A stretch of 64,000 bases of DNA from Streptococcus ferus DSM 20646 (GCF_000372425.1 NZ_AQVD01000002.1:299069-363068), one strand, 5' to 3'; shown: positions 1 through 9,270, counted from the first letter of the stretch. Notes: a model not told the origin generated them from the sequence alone. Made by a program: numbers and translations.

Positions 1-188
1 ACCAAGGGAGCCACAACGCTGCTCCCATAGCTTTTGATATTGGTATAGGCACTGCCTGAGAGCTTGTCTTCATTGGCTAGGTTGTCAAAGGCACTGATGA
101 GACTTTCAAAAGCAGCCGTATAGTTGTCAGCCAGTGCCGCTACCGAGGTCGCCTGACTGTCAGAACTTCCTAAAACCATTTTAACCAT
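1..188 (-). CDS. LXG-domain T7SS toxin, N-terminal fragment (cut by window edge)
   Basis: About 62 residues are visible, starting at 188 and running off the left end. The peptide begins MVKMVLGSSDSQ, followed by an amphipathic alanine-rich helix and then KLSGSAYTNIKSYG with the Leu-Ser-Gly element that names the LXG domain. LXG proteins are substrates of the Gram-positive type VII secretion system: the N-terminal helical domain pairs with small partner proteins and a variable C-terminal domain carries the toxic activity, usually against competing bacteria. The start at 188 has a GAGAGGA ribosome site 8 bases upstream; a second ATG three codons later is possible. The toxin domain, partners and immunity gene lie outside the window, so the activity cannot be told. 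Confidence 0.75.
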   Translation of the reverse strand, partial: MVKMVLGSSDSQATSVAALADNYTAAFESLISAFDNLANEDKLSGSAYTNIKSYGSSVVAPL

Positions 189-219
189 TCCTAAAATCCT
201 CTCTTGTTTCAATTTATCT

Positions 220-225
220 ATTATA
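220..225 (-). promoter_or_regulatory. -10 box of the LXG gene promoter
   Basis: On the minus strand this reads TATGCTATAAT, an extended -10 element, and places a leader of about 25 bases before the LXG start at 188. No good -35 hexamer is visible, as expected for extended -10 promoters. Confidence 0.55.
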
Positions 226-326
226 GCATAAATGAAAGGGCTTCGGTAGGTGTTATTCGTGCTTAAAAGTAAAATCTGTAACAAGGATTAGCGAGACTTT
301 TGATTAATCAACTGCCAAACAAACGA

Positions 327-366
327 AAAGGTATGGCTGTCATTAGGTTCAGACAGCCATACCTTT
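327..366 (-). terminator. Rho-independent terminator after the PspC-domain gene
   Basis: Perfect 15-bp inverted repeat (327-341 with 352-366, core GGTATGGCTGTC) with a 10-base loop. Read on the minus strand it is followed by TTTTCGTTT, so it ends the transcript of the gene at 425-742. Confidence 0.75.
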
Positions 367-424
367 CGGATAAATAACTATTTTTTCTTTTTGAGGTCAC
401 AAGTCGCTTAAATAAATAGAGATA

Positions 425-742
425 CTACCAAAACCAACCATCTTTGGTTTGAGCGTCTTCTTCGTCAATGACTTCAGCATCCTTACGCTGCCTCGGTCCG
501 TAGTGTCTCTGGTAATCATTGGTTGTCGTGTTTTCCTGCTCTAGATCCTCTTTAAAGGGGAGAAAGATAGCAAGTATGATATAAAGAATGATTCCCATAC
601 CTGAAAAATACATGAATAAGGCTGCCAGGACACGCGCAATCGTGATATCCCAGCCAAATTTATCTGAAAGACCTGCCATAACGCCACAGACCAGTCTATT
701 CTTTCGTTGTTTGTAAAAAGTAGCTTTCATCGCAGCACCCAT
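425..742 (-). CDS. PspC-domain membrane protein
   Basis: 105 residues. Residues 5-62 are a PspC domain: a basic start (KATFYKQRKNRLVCGV), the MAGLSDKFGWD stretch, then a hydrophobic segment around residues 38-61 that should cross the membrane. The tail is hydrophilic, acidic and ends KDGWFW. PspC domains occur in phage-shock/envelope-stress proteins and in small streptococcal proteins linked to the LiaFSR envelope-stress response; a role in sensing envelope stress is inferred from family only. Two starts are possible, 742 and 730 (MKATFY, the usual family start); neither has a strong ribosome site. It stands alone between the LXG gene and sprT and has its own terminator. Confidence 0.85.
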   Translation of the reverse strand: MGAAMKATFYKQRKNRLVCGVMAGLSDKFGWDITIARVLAALFMYFSGMGIILYIILAIFLPFKEDLEQENTTTNDYQRHYGPRQRKDAEVIDEEDAQTKDGWFW

Positions 743-799
743 TCACTTTCTGACTTTATAATACCATTATAAGAAAAATTCCACAAAAGAAAATCAGCC

Positions 800-1237
800 T
801 TACGACTGATTTTTTTCTATGAGCTTGCCGTAGCAGCTGCCGCAGACAAACTTCTGCAGGTTGACCCGCCTTTGGCGCTGAAATTCCAGATGACAGGAAG
901 AACAAATATAGGTGTAACAAGCTTGGGTTTTAGCCATTTTAGGGGCATAACGCAAGCCGCCAACAGCAGCTAGAAGCTCTTTAAAATCCCTATCCTGATG
1001 CCGATAGCCTTTCTGGGCAAAATAAAGATGATAATGGCAGAGTTCATGGCGGACAATTTTCCGAAAGACATCCAGACCGTAGGCTTCATACAGGTGAGGA
1101 TTAAAATCCAAATGACCGTCTTTAGGGAAAAAGCGGCCACCGGAACTTTTCAGCCGTTTATTCCAGACAGCCTTGTGCTTAAAGCTCAGGCCAAAATCTT
1201 CCCAAGAGACCCTTTTCACATACTCAGTTAAGTTCAT
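800..1237 (-). CDS. SprT-like zinc protein
   Basis: 145 residues of the SprT-like family. The zinc-protease-like motif HELCHYH is at residues 64-70, with a C-terminal zinc ribbon formed by CSSC and CGSC pairs. SprT/Spartan relatives are metalloproteases or metal-binding proteins linked to DNA-protein crosslink handling in eukaryotes; the bacterial members are uncharacterised and are often put next to tex in streptococci. The start at 1237 overlaps the end of tex by 14 bases, so the two are translationally coupled in a tex-sprT operon. I see no broken residues. Confidence 0.9.
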   Translation of the reverse strand: MNLTEYVKRVSWEDFGLSFKHKAVWNKRLKSSGGRFFPKDGHLDFNPHLYEAYGLDVFRKIVRHELCHYHLYFAQKGYRHQDRDFKELLAAVGGLRYAPKMAKTQACYTYICSSCHLEFQRQRRVNLQKFVCGSCYGKLIEKNQS

Positions 1238-3350
1238 TGAGATCTACCAGAGAAAGATTTACTTTATGGCGTTCAGTGTCAATTTTGGAAACCCAGACAG
1301 TCACCACATCACCAACAGCCACAAGCTGACTAGGGTGTTTGACAAAGTTTTTGCTCATCTGCGAGATATGAATCAAGCCATCTTCATGCAGGCCGATGTC
1401 AACGAATGCTCCAAAATCAACAACATTGCGAACAGTACCTTCCAGTTTTTGACCAATTTCAAGATCTGATAGATCAAGGACATCCTGTCGAAGCTGCGGC
1501 GCTTCAAAATCATCCCGCAGATCACGGCCTGGCTTTAGCAGATCAGCAATGATGTCTTTTAAAGTCTCCCGACCCAGTCCGACTTCTTGGGCGTATTTTC
1601 CAATATCAAGTGATCTGAGTTTATCTTGGGCTTCCTGATCCAAATGGGTAATGGACAGTTTAGCAAAAAGCTGTTCGACCGCAGCGTAGGACTCGGGGTG
1701 AACTCCGGTATTGTCTAGAAAATGGTCTCCGTTTGGAATACGCAGGAAACCAGCCGCCTGCTCATAGGCCTTATCCCCCAGCCGGGGAACCTTTTTCATC
1801 TCCTGACGGCTTGTGATCCTGCCCTTTTCATCACGGTATTTGACAATATTTTCTGAAATGGTTTTATTAAGACCGGACACATGGGCCAGAAGGGCTGGAC
1901 TGGCCGTATTGACATTCACACCGACTTGATTGACAACTGTATCCACTACAAAGTCAAGATTATCAGCTAATTTTTTTTGGCTGACGTCGTGCTGGTATTG
2001 GCCTACACCGATTGATTTGGGATCAATTTTAACCAGTTCTGCCAAAGGATCCTGAAGGCGTCTTGCAATGGAAATGGCTGAGCGTTTCTCCACAGTTAAA
2101 TCAGGGAACTCACGGCGGGCTAAATCTGAGGCGGAATAGACTGAGGCGCCGCTCTCATTGACGATAACATAAGAGAGGTCTGGGAAATCTTTGAGAACTT
2201 CTGCGACAAAGGCCTCGCTTTCTCGACTGGCAGTCCCATTGCCGATGGCAATAATCTCGACCCCATGAGCTTTCAAAAGAGCAGACAAATCAGCTTTAGC
2301 CTGTTCTATTTTGGCCCGATTGGCTGGCGGAACTGGGTAAATCACCTGAGTTGCTAAGAGTTTACCGGTCTGATCAACCACTGCCAACTTAGCACCTGTT
2401 CGAAAGGCTGGGTCAAAACCAAGCACCACCTTGCCTTTAAGTGGTGGAATCAAAAGGAGGTTGCGTAGGTTTTCTGAAAAAAGATTGATTGCTCCGTCTT
2501 CAGCACTTTCGGTGAGCTCTGTCCGAATGCGTCGCTCCATAGCTGGCAGAATTTTTTTCTTCAAGGCTGCTTGAATGATCTGTTTAATGTAGTCATTTTT
2601 ATCTTTAAAGCGTGCTTCCGTAAAACGCAGCATCTTATCCAGCTGATGTTCAAAAGACACTTTGAGGACACCTAACTTTTCACCTCGATTAAGAGCCAGC
2701 ACGCGATAGCCTTGAATTTTAGACACTTTCTCTGAAAAATCATAATATATTTGGAAGACCTGTTTGTCATCGGCTTCTTGATTTTTGAGATCAGAACGGA
2801 TACGGCTATTAGACCAGATATCATTGTAGAGCCATGAACGCAGCTTAGCATCATCAGCTAAGGCCTCAATCAGAATGTCCATAGCTCCTGCTAAAGCTTG
2901 CTCCCCAGTGTCAAAGCCGTCTGTGATAAAACTTTCCGCTTCTGTCTCCAAATTAGGCGTATTTTGCAGGATTAAGCGTGCCAGAGGAAAAAGACCTGCT
3001 TGACGGGCAATCGTCCCCTTTGTACGGCGTTTTTCCTTATAAGGCAGATAGAGTTCCTCAACGTCAGCTAGTTTTGTGGCTTCCTCGATGGCCTTTTTGA
3101 GGTCAGCTGTCAGCTTACCTTGCGCTTCAATCTTAGCTAAGACACTTGCCTTACGCTCGGCCAAAGCTGTTAGACTTTTATCCAAATCAATAATGGACTT
3201 GATCGCCACCTCGTCCAAATTTCCGGTCATTTCTTTCCGGTAGCGGGCAATAAAAGGAATGGTATTGCCTTCTGCGGTTAAACTCAAAACCTGGGCAATT
3301 TGTTTTTCTGTGATACCCAAGTTCTGGGCAATTGTCGTCATATTTTCCAT
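1224..3350 (-). CDS. tex: Tex RNA-binding transcription accessory protein
   Basis: 708 residues, the usual length for Tex. The order is an N-terminal helical region, a YqgF/RNase-H-like domain ([16 protein letters not shown] at about 308-323), helix-hairpin-helix repeats ([16 protein letters not shown]), and a C-terminal S1 RNA-binding domain from about residue 630 ([21 protein letters not shown]). Tex binds nucleic acid and affects transcription, including toxin genes in some pathogens. The start is unusual: a -10 box TATAAT ends only 7 bases before the ATG at 3350, so that ATG would be at or next to the transcript start; a second ATG at 3341 has GGAAAAT upstream. sprT follows in the same transcript. 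Confidence 0.95.
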   Translation of the reverse strand: MENMTTIAQNLGITEKQIAQVLSLTAEGNTIPFIARYRKEMTGNLDEVAIKSIIDLDKSLTALAERKASVLAKIEAQGKLTADLKKAIEEATKLADVEELYLPYKEKRRTKGTIARQAGLFPLARLILQNTPNLETEAESFITDGFDTGEQALAGAMDILIEALADDAKLRSWLYNDIWSNSRIRSDLKNQEADDKQVFQIYYDFSEKVSKIQGYRVLALNRGEKLGVLKVSFEHQLDKMLRFTEARFKDKNDYIKQIIQAALKKKILPAMERRIRTELTESAEDGAINLFSENLRNLLLIPPLKGKVVLGFDPAFRTGAKLAVVDQTGKLLATQVIYPVPPANRAKIEQAKADLSALLKAHGVEIIAIGNGTASRESEAFVAEVLKDFPDLSYVIVNESGASVYSASDLARREFPDLTVEKRSAISIARRLQDPLAELVKIDPKSIGVGQYQHDVSQKKLADNLDFVVDTVVNQVGVNVNTASPALLAHVSGLNKTISENIVKYRDEKGRITSRQEMKKVPRLGDKAYEQAAGFLRIPNGDHFLDNTGVHPESYAAVEQLFAKLSITHLDQEAQDKLRSLDIGKYAQEVGLGRETLKDIIADLLKPGRDLRDDFEAPQLRQDVLDLSDLEIGQKLEGTVRNVVDFGAFVDIGLHEDGLIHISQMSKNFVKHPSQLVAVGDVVTVWVSKIDTERHKVNLSLVDLNELN

Positions 3351-3357
3351 AGGTTCT

Positions 3358-3363
3358 ATTATA
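3358..3363 (-). promoter_or_regulatory. Extended -10 box of tex, 7 bases from the start codon
   Basis: Minus-strand TATGCTATAAT. With initiation about 7 bases after the box, the transcript would begin at the first ATG of tex and have no room for a ribosome site. The same 7-base spacing occurs at the cpoA-like gene. Confidence 0.6.
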
Positions 3364-3421
3364 GCATATTGATGGATGGAGTGAGATTAAGTACAGCTCT
3401 TATCCACCTTAGAAAACGCAA

Positions 3422-3445
3422 AAATAACCTCAGCCGAGGTTATTT
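3422..3445 (-). terminator. Terminator after the LLM oxidoreductase
   Basis: AAATAACCTC (3422-3431) pairs with GAGGTTATTT (3436-3445) around AGCC. On the minus strand the stem runs into a T tract, ending the transcript of 3451-4494. Confidence 0.75.
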
Positions 3446-3450
3446 GATTT

Positions 3451-4494
3451 TTATTTGGCTTCAAAATGTTTTCGGACAATAGGAGCAACTTCCTGCCCAT
3501 AGAGCCTAATCGCATTAAGAGTGGCCTCGTGCGGCATAGACCCAATAGGCAAATGGAGCATAAAACGATCCAACTCTAAATCTTCAATAATCTTAATGAT
3601 TTTTTGGGCAACTGTCTGAGGATCTCCGACAAAGATCGCGCCTTCTGGGCCGACAGACTGCAGATATTGTTCCTTTGTCATCTCTTGCCAATGAGGACGA
3701 TCCTTGGCAATATTGTCAACTGTCTGTTTGGTCGCAAAGAAATAGTGATCAACAGCAGCCTGCCTATCCTCTTCAATCCAGCCCCAAGAATGGGCGGCCA
3801 CCTTCATTTTATTAAGGTCGTGGCCGTGTCTGCGTCCAATTTCCTTATAAATACGGACCAGCTGACGAAAAGCCTTCGGATTGCCGCCTATGGTCGCATA
3901 AACGATAGGGAGTCCCTGTTCAGCAATTCGAACGGTCGAATCAACATTACCACCTGTTGCCACCCAGATTGGGAAATCTTCTTGGACTGCCCGAGGATAG
4001 ACAGGTCGATTGTCAACAGACTGGGTCAGCTGACCATGCCACCTAAGCATCGTGTTGTCTTTAATCCTTAAAAGCATGTCTAGTTTTTCATTGAAAAGTT
4101 CTTCATAGTCTTTCAAGTCATATCCAAACAAAGGAAAAGATTCAATAAAGGATCCGCGACCTGCCATGATTTCAGCTCTGCCATTTGACAAAGCATCAAT
4201 GGTGGCATATTGTTGGTAAACCCGCACGGGATCAATAGATGACAGAATGGTTACCGCACTGGAAAGTCGGATATGCTTCGTGTTGACGGCACCTGCGGCT
4301 AGGACGATTTCAGGTGCAGAGACTGCAAAATCTTCCCGATGGTGTTCTCCAATCGCATAGATATCCAAGCCAAGCTGGTCTGCTAGTTCGATCTCTTCTA
4401 CCAGATGGCGAATACGCTGGTCATGGGAAATCGGCTGTCCGGTACTTTCAAGAGCTGTTGTTTCTCCAAAGGTGGAAATTCCAAGTTCTACCAT
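3451..4494 (-). CDS. LLM-class flavin-dependent oxidoreductase
   Basis: 347 residues, a bacterial-luciferase-like (LLM) TIM-barrel flavin enzyme. It starts MVELGISTFGETTA and shows family landmarks such as YAIGEHHREDFAVSAPEIVLAA (near 46-67), the AEIMAGRGSFIESFPLFGYD phosphate/flavin-binding stretch (near 106-125) and FPIWVATGGN. Members use reduced FMN or F420 with varied substrates; substrate and partner reductase cannot be read from the sequence. The start has a good GTGAGGTAAG ribosome site. It is a single-gene unit divergent from the small protein and permease genes at 4627-6482. Confidence 0.88.
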   Translation of the reverse strand: MVELGISTFGETTALESTGQPISHDQRIRHLVEEIELADQLGLDIYAIGEHHREDFAVSAPEIVLAAGAVNTKHIRLSSAVTILSSIDPVRVYQQYATIDALSNGRAEIMAGRGSFIESFPLFGYDLKDYEELFNEKLDMLLRIKDNTMLRWHGQLTQSVDNRPVYPRAVQEDFPIWVATGGNVDSTVRIAEQGLPIVYATIGGNPKAFRQLVRIYKEIGRRHGHDLNKMKVAAHSWGWIEEDRQAAVDHYFFATKQTVDNIAKDRPHWQEMTKEQYLQSVGPEGAIFVGDPQTVAQKIIKIIEDLELDRFMLHLPIGSMPHEATLNAIRLYGQEVAPIVRKHFEAK

Positions 4495-4590
4495 AATACT
4501 TACCTCACTTCTGATGATACCTGTATAATATCACTAATTAGTATTATTATCAAAAACAATGCTCATTTCCCAAAAAATGGAAAATTAAGC

Positions 4591-4596
4591 TATAAT
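4591..4596 (+). promoter_or_regulatory. -10 box for the 4627-6482 transcript
   Basis: TATAAT 31 bases before the small-protein start at 4627. The -35 region is weak. Confidence 0.5.
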
Positions 4597-4626
4597 AGAA
4601 GTAAAATCTTGAAAAGAGGTACCAAA

Positions 4627-4761
4627 ATGGCGATAACATTTAAACGCAATGATGAACTGGAAAAAATGATGGAGAACTTTGCCAAGCTGCCTGAGCTGGA
4701 AAAAGTCGAGTTTCCTGACCCTAAATCGGACAAAACAAAGCCTAAGAAAGCCGATAAGTAA
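4627..4761 (+). CDS. Small protein of the SPJ_0845 family
   Basis: 44 residues: MAITFKRNDELEKMMENF, then KLPELEKVEFPDPKSD and a lysine-rich tail. The sequence matches what I recall of the short streptococcal SPJ_0845 family, whose role is unknown. It is soluble, charged and probably helical in its first half. The start at 4627 has AGAGGT 6 bases upstream; a longer in-frame reading from 4405 crosses the promoter and is not used. Its stop is followed after 3 bases by the permease gene, so the two are likely co-transcribed. Confidence 0.8.
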   Translation: MAITFKRNDELEKMMENFAKLPELEKVEFPDPKSDKTKPKKADK

Positions 4762-4764
4762 ACC

Positions 4765-5667
4765 ATGGCCATTTTCAAACAGCTGCCTGACAGCCTTCTG
4801 CAATGTCTGGCCATCTTCTTGTCTATTATCATTGAAGCACTCCCGTTTATTCTCCTGGGAGCTATCTTATCAGGCTTTATTGAAGTTTTCTTAACACCGG
4901 AGCTTGTTCAGAAACACCTGCCTAAACGCAAATTCCCAAGAATTCTTTTTGGAACTTTTGTAGGCTTCGTCTTCCCATCCTGCGAGTGTGGAATTGTTCC
5001 CATTATCAACCGGTTCTTGGAGAAAAAAGTCCCCAGTTACACGGCTGTTCCTTTTTTAGCAACGGCTCCGATTATCAATCCTATCGTTCTTTTTGCAACT
5101 TACTCGGCTTTTGGCAATTCGGTGCGTTTTGTCCTCCTACGGCTGCTGGGGGCTGTCTTAGTCGCCATAGCCCTTGGTATCATGCTGGGCTTTGTTGTTG
5201 ACGAGAACATCCTCAAAGCCAATGCTAAGCCAATGCACCAGCATGATTACTCTGAAACGCCTCTGCTCAAAAAAACCTTTTACGCCTTTGCCCATGCAAT
5301 TGACGAATTTTTTGACACCGGCCGCTATCTCATCTTCGGCAGCCTGGTTGCCGCTGCCATGCAGATTTATGTGCCAACTAGAGTGTTAACAACTGTTGGC
5401 CACAATCCCTTGATGGCCATACTGGTCATGATGCTGATGGCTTTTATTCTCTCTCTTTGCAGCGAAGCCGATGCTTTTATTGGGGCTTCTCTGTTATCCA
5501 CCTTTGGAGTCGCTCCGATTATGGCCTTTCTTTTAATCGGTCCGATGGTCGATATTAAAAATCTGATGATGATGGCCAAATCCTTTAAAAAAGCCTTTAT
5601 TTTACAGTTTGTTTCGCTTTCTAGTCTTATCATCATTATCTACTGTTTGATACTGGGGGTGATCTGA
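4765..5667 (+). CDS. YcgR-like permease (DUF318/ArsP_1 family)
   Basis: 300 residues, about eight membrane segments. It has the two family signatures: GFVFPSCECGIVPI near residues 70-83 with a conserved Cys-Glu-Cys, and LCSEADAFIGASLL near 231-244. The family includes B. subtilis YcgR and arsenical permease ArsP; members pair with YcgQ-like proteins of the TIGR03943 family. The cytoplasmic loop contains a His-rich patch (PMHQHDY). The partner gene overlaps the stop codon by one base (TGATG), so the pair is coupled. Substrate is unknown; a metal or metalloid ion is a guess from the family. Confidence 0.88.
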   Translation: MAIFKQLPDSLLQCLAIFLSIIIEALPFILLGAILSGFIEVFLTPELVQKHLPKRKFPRILFGTFVGFVFPSCECGIVPIINRFLEKKVPSYTAVPFLATAPIINPIVLFATYSAFGNSVRFVLLRLLGAVLVAIALGIMLGFVVDENILKANAKPMHQHDYSETPLLKKTFYAFAHAIDEFFDTGRYLIFGSLVAAAMQIYVPTRVLTTVGHNPLMAILVMMLMAFILSLCSEADAFIGASLLSTFGVAPIMAFLLIGPMVDIKNLMMMAKSFKKAFILQFVSLSSLIIIIYCLILGVI

Positions 5668-6482
5668 TGTTTCGTTTTTTAGTTCTAGCCGGTTATTTTG
5701 AATTGACCATGTACTTAAAGCTCTCAGGAAAATTGGATCAGTATATCAACAGCCACTACTCCTATCTGGCTTATATTTCTATGGTTTTGTCCTTCTTATT
5801 AGCTATTATTCAGCTGACCATTTGGATGAAGAATCTGAAATTGGACAGCCATTTGACTGGAAAAGTGGCCAGACTGTTCAGCCCTCTTATCTTACTCTTT
5901 CCTGTCCTTGTGGGATTGTTTGTTCCAACCGTATCTCTAGACTCGACGACAGTATCGGCCAAGGGCTATCATTTTCCCCTGGCTGCTGAAAGCGCCAGTT
6001 CTGGGCAAAGTTCCGACGGTACACGGGTACAGTACTTAAAACCGGATACCAGCCTCTATTTCACCAAGGCTGCCTACACTAAGGAAATGAAAGCCAGCCT
6101 AAAACGGTATCAAGGTAGCGACCCCTTGAAAATCACCACTCAAAATTACATGGAGCTTATGGAAATCATCTACCTGTATCCTGATGAATTCCGAAACCGG
6201 ACCATTGAGTACGTTGGATTTGTGTACAATGACCCAGCCCACAAGGGATATCAGTTCCTCTTTCGTTTTGGCGTTATCCACTGTATTGCCGACTCTGGAG
6301 TTTATGGATTGCTGACGACGGGCAATCAGACAAGCTATGCTAACAATACCTGGGTTCTTGCCAAAGGTCAGATCAGCGTTGAATATAATCAGGATCTGAA
6401 ACAAACCCTTCCTGTGCTTCATGTCACCAGCTTCAGGGAAACCAGCAAGCCCGACAACCCTTACGTCTATCGTGTTTTCTAA
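5667..6482 (+). CDS. YcgQ-like permease partner (TIGR03943 family)
   Basis: 271 residues. Two or three N-terminal membrane segments (to about residue 90) lead into an extracytoplasmic domain containing KITTQNYMELMEIIYLYPDE, GFVYNDPAHKGYQFLFRFGVIHCIADSG and WVLAKGQISVEYNQ, typical of the YcgQ family. It is the obligate neighbour of the YcgR-like permease and probably forms a complex with it. The start shares one base with the permease stop. Transcription ends at a hairpin that starts at the stop codon. Function of the pair remains unproven. Confidence 0.85.
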   Translation: MFRFLVLAGYFELTMYLKLSGKLDQYINSHYSYLAYISMVLSFLLAIIQLTIWMKNLKLDSHLTGKVARLFSPLILLFPVLVGLFVPTVSLDSTTVSAKGYHFPLAAESASSGQSSDGTRVQYLKPDTSLYFTKAAYTKEMKASLKRYQGSDPLKITTQNYMELMEIIYLYPDEFRNRTIEYVGFVYNDPAHKGYQFLFRFGVIHCIADSGVYGLLTTGNQTSYANNTWVLAKGQISVEYNQDLKQTLPVLHVTSFRETSKPDNPYVYRVF

Positions 6483-6508
6483 CCGCCTCTTCTTTTGGCG
6501 GTTCTTTT
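6481..6508 (+). terminator. Terminator of the YcgR/YcgQ-like operon
   Basis: AACCGCC pairs with GGCGGTT, followed by CTTTTTG. The extended -10 of the next gene (TGTGCTATAAT, TATAAT at 6514-6519) lies directly downstream. Confidence 0.8.
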
Positions 6509-6546
6509 TGTGCTATAATAAAAAAAGCAACTAGAAAGGAAATGTT

Positions 6547-7908
6547 ATGCCAAGCCCTCAAATGAATGAACAGGTCTCTCTTAAAACAAAGCTGGCTATT
6601 GTTGCAACTGCCTTGGTTGGTTTTTGCGGCATCTTATCAGAAACCAGTATGAATGTGACCTTCTCCAAGTTATCACTGGTTTTTAACCTGCCCCTTGCTA
6701 GCCTGCAATGGATTACGACCGTCTACTTGCTGTCAGTGGCAATTAGTATGACGCTGAGTGCTACCCTACAGCAGAATCTTAAAGAGCGCCTGCAATTTTT
6801 AATGGCTGTCTTGCTTTTTCTGGCCGGAACCTTGACCTGTGTTGTCAGCAATCATTTTGCCGTGATGATTGTAGGACGTATCCTTCAGGGATTGGGAACT
6901 GGGATTGCCATGCCTTTGATGTTTAACCTAATTATCGAACGCATCCCTGTAAGCCGAATTGGGACTTACATGGGCATCGGCGGTTTGATTATGAGTCTGG
7001 CGCCTGCTTTTGGCCCTACCTATGGCGGCTTCATGATTGCGCATTTTCCTTGGCAATGGATTTTTCTCTTAATTCTGCCGGTTACTCTTACAGCTCTTTT
7101 TATTGGCCTCTATGCTCTTGAGAATGCTCCCAAAATCAATAAACGCCCCTTTGATTGGCTGGCTTTTGTACTCCTGTCCGCCAGTTTGACTTCTTTTCTG
7201 ATAACCGTTGCTGAATTAGAGTCTGGTCACTTGAATTGGCTGGCTTTCGGTCTTTTTCTAACCAGTCTCATAGCCATTATTGCCAAGTCTTTAACCAATG
7301 TCAATCCGTTTCTGGATATCCGAATTTTGGGATTCGCCCCCATTCTGTTAGGGGTTATTCCATTCTTTATCTACCAATTTACCAACCTGGCAGCTAACTT
7401 TGTGATTCCTAATTTTTTGGTTCAGGTGCAGCAAACCTCAACGACACTAGCTGGCTTTGTCCTTTTACCCGGAACACTTTTGGGTGGTCTGTTGGCACCC
7501 TTTTTCGGCAGGCTTTATGATGTCAAAGGTCCTAAACTGTCGCTTTATTTAGGCAATACCCTTTTTGCCATTAGCCTGTTATTACTCAGTTTGTGGACTA
7601 AATCGTTAACAGCTCTGCCCATCTTGCTGATTTATATTATCTTTACCTTTGGCCGGAATATGTCCTTTAACAATACGATGGCCGTCTCCATTTCCAAACT
7701 TCCTAAAGAAAAAACAGCCGATGCGACTGCTATTTTTCAAATGCTGCAACAGTTTGCCGGTGCCTTAGGAACGGCTCTTTCTTCAGTTATTCTAGAAAGC
7801 TCGCCCTCCATGGCAAGCGGCACGCAAATCATTTTTACAGGGCTGTTTCTTCTGGTGATGCTTATTTTTATCTTCTTTAGACAATTGTTTAAACGGATAG
7901 CAAATTAA
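6547..7908 (+). CDS. MFS exporter of the DHA2 (EmrB/QacA) drug-efflux family
   Basis: 453 residues with about 14 hydrophobic segments. Motif A-like and antiporter motif C features are visible (GRILQGLGTGIAMPLMFNLI near 117-136; GGLIMSLAPAFGPTYGG near 147-163, with the proline/glycine pattern of motif C). DHA2 members export drugs or small toxic molecules with proton antiport. The start at 6547 has AGAAAGGA upstream and an extended -10 promoter that abuts the previous terminator. It is monocistronic and ends at a bidirectional hairpin facing ftsY. The substrate cannot be predicted. Confidence 0.87.
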   Translation: MPSPQMNEQVSLKTKLAIVATALVGFCGILSETSMNVTFSKLSLVFNLPLASLQWITTVYLLSVAISMTLSATLQQNLKERLQFLMAVLLFLAGTLTCVVSNHFAVMIVGRILQGLGTGIAMPLMFNLIIERIPVSRIGTYMGIGGLIMSLAPAFGPTYGGFMIAHFPWQWIFLLILPVTLTALFIGLYALENAPKINKRPFDWLAFVLLSASLTSFLITVAELESGHLNWLAFGLFLTSLIAIIAKSLTNVNPFLDIRILGFAPILLGVIPFFIYQFTNLAANFVIPNFLVQVQQTSTTLAGFVLLPGTLLGGLLAPFFGRLYDVKGPKLSLYLGNTLFAISLLLLSLWTKSLTALPILLIYIIFTFGRNMSFNNTMAVSISKLPKEKTADATAIFQMLQQFAGALGTALSSVILESSPSMASGTQIIFTGLFLLVMLIFIFFRQLFKRIAN

Positions 7909-7931
7909 AAAAAGGCCGAAGCCTTTTTTTA
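7909..7931. terminator. Bidirectional terminator between the MFS gene and ftsY
   Basis: A run of A, GGC, CGAA loop, GCC and a run of T: the stem serves the plus-strand MFS gene and the minus-strand ftsY transcript. Confidence 0.8.
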
Positions 7932-9269
7932 TTATACCAGTCCTTCCAGCAGACCTTGCATAAAGTTTTCAGAATGAAATTCACCAATATCATCAATTTT
8001 TTCTCCGAAACCAATGAATTTAACGGGGATATCCAGTTCCTGACGAATTGCCAAAACAACACCGCCACGAGCTGTTCCGTCTATTTTGGTCAGCACCAGC
8101 CCGGTCAGAGGGGTAATTTTTGAAAACTCTTTAGCCTGAACCAGAGCATTTTGTCCCGTAGAGGCATCCAGTGCCAAGAGGGTTTCATGGGGAGCTTCTG
8201 GGATGACCCTTTTGATGATACGCCCAATTTTTTCAAGCTCTGCCATCAGATTGTCTTTATTTTGCAGACGGCCTGCTGTATCAATCATGAGGATATCCAC
8301 ATTTTCAGCCAGAGCTTTTTCAACACCATCAAAGACAACACTGGCTGGATCAGCCTTCTCAGGTCCTGTAATCACCGGTACCTCCACACGGCGTCCCCAC
8401 TCAACTAGCTGGGCAACAGCTCCGGCACGGAAGGTATCGGCTGCTACCAGCATAACTTTCTTGCCTTGATTTTTGTACTTATAGGCTAATTTCCCTATGG
8501 AAGTGGTTTTTCCGACACCGTTAACACCCACAAAGAGCATAACGGTCACACCCTCCTGAATGGCAATCTCTTCGTTAAAGCTGCCATCTTTCTCATAGAT
8601 GTCCACCAGTTTTTCAATAATCAGACGGCGCAGCACATCGGGTTTTTTAGCATTTTCTAACTTGGCTTCCTGTCGAAGTTCCTCCGTCAGCTGGGAAGCC
8701 ACACTGACACCGACGTCAGATAAAATCAGGGTCTCTTCCAGATCTTCAAAAAATTCTTCATCAACCGTTCGAAAATTAGCTAAAAACGCATTGAGACGGG
8801 CACCAAAGCCTGTCCGTGTTTTTTTCAGACTGCGATTATATTTGTCTTCCTGCGACTCTTGGGAAGAAGCCTCAGCTTCTTGTAATGGTAGGACATCTTC
8901 CTCTGATACAGAGGTTTGAGTTGGCTCAGAGGAGCTGCCGTCTTCAGTATCCTCCAGAGAAGCCGTTTTCTCTTCTAGCTCCTTAGCCATTTGGGCCTTG
9001 AGAGCATAGTATTTCGCCATAGGGTCTGCTGGCGTATCTGCAAGGGGAGACCCTTGAGCTGCTTCTTGGAAAGATTCCCCTGGCTCTTGGCCTGAGGCCG
9101 ACAGCACTTGATCATCCTCTTTTCCTTCTAAGATTGTTTCGCTTTGAGGCTGAGAAACAACTGTCTCTTCTCCCTCAATCGGCTGCTGTTCCTGATCTTC
9201 TGAGATGCGGTCAAGATCTGCTGTGGTTCTTTCTTCTGGTTTTCCAAATAATCGGTCAAATAATCCCAT
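7932..9269 (-). CDS. ftsY: FtsY, signal recognition particle receptor
   Basis: 445 residues. An acidic, low-complexity N-terminal A domain (about 1-145) precedes the NG GTPase domain. Visible GTPase motifs: GVNGVGKTTSIGKLA (G1), DTFRAGAVAQL, DTAGRLQNK (G3) and TKIDGTARGG (G4). FtsY receives the SRP-ribosome complex at the membrane for co-translational insertion. I start at 9269 (MGLFDRLFGK) because AGGATTAGG stands directly upstream; a GTG 12 bases earlier would overlap the previous gene. It follows two HAD phosphatase genes, the first stop lying one base before this start. Confidence 0.95.
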   Translation of the reverse strand: MGLFDRLFGKPEERTTADLDRISEDQEQQPIEGEETVVSQPQSETILEGKEDDQVLSASGQEPGESFQEAAQGSPLADTPADPMAKYYALKAQMAKELEEKTASLEDTEDGSSSEPTQTSVSEEDVLPLQEAEASSQESQEDKYNRSLKKTRTGFGARLNAFLANFRTVDEEFFEDLEETLILSDVGVSVASQLTEELRQEAKLENAKKPDVLRRLIIEKLVDIYEKDGSFNEEIAIQEGVTVMLFVGVNGVGKTTSIGKLAYKYKNQGKKVMLVAADTFRAGAVAQLVEWGRRVEVPVITGPEKADPASVVFDGVEKALAENVDILMIDTAGRLQNKDNLMAELEKIGRIIKRVIPEAPHETLLALDASTGQNALVQAKEFSKITPLTGLVLTKIDGTARGGVVLAIRQELDIPVKFIGFGEKIDDIGEFHSENFMQGLLEGLV

Positions 9270-9270
9270 C

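Noticed and set aside
3604-4071. 155-residue plus-strand reading frame inside the LLM gene
   Set aside because: Antisense shadow of a conserved flavin enzyme, no ribosome site.
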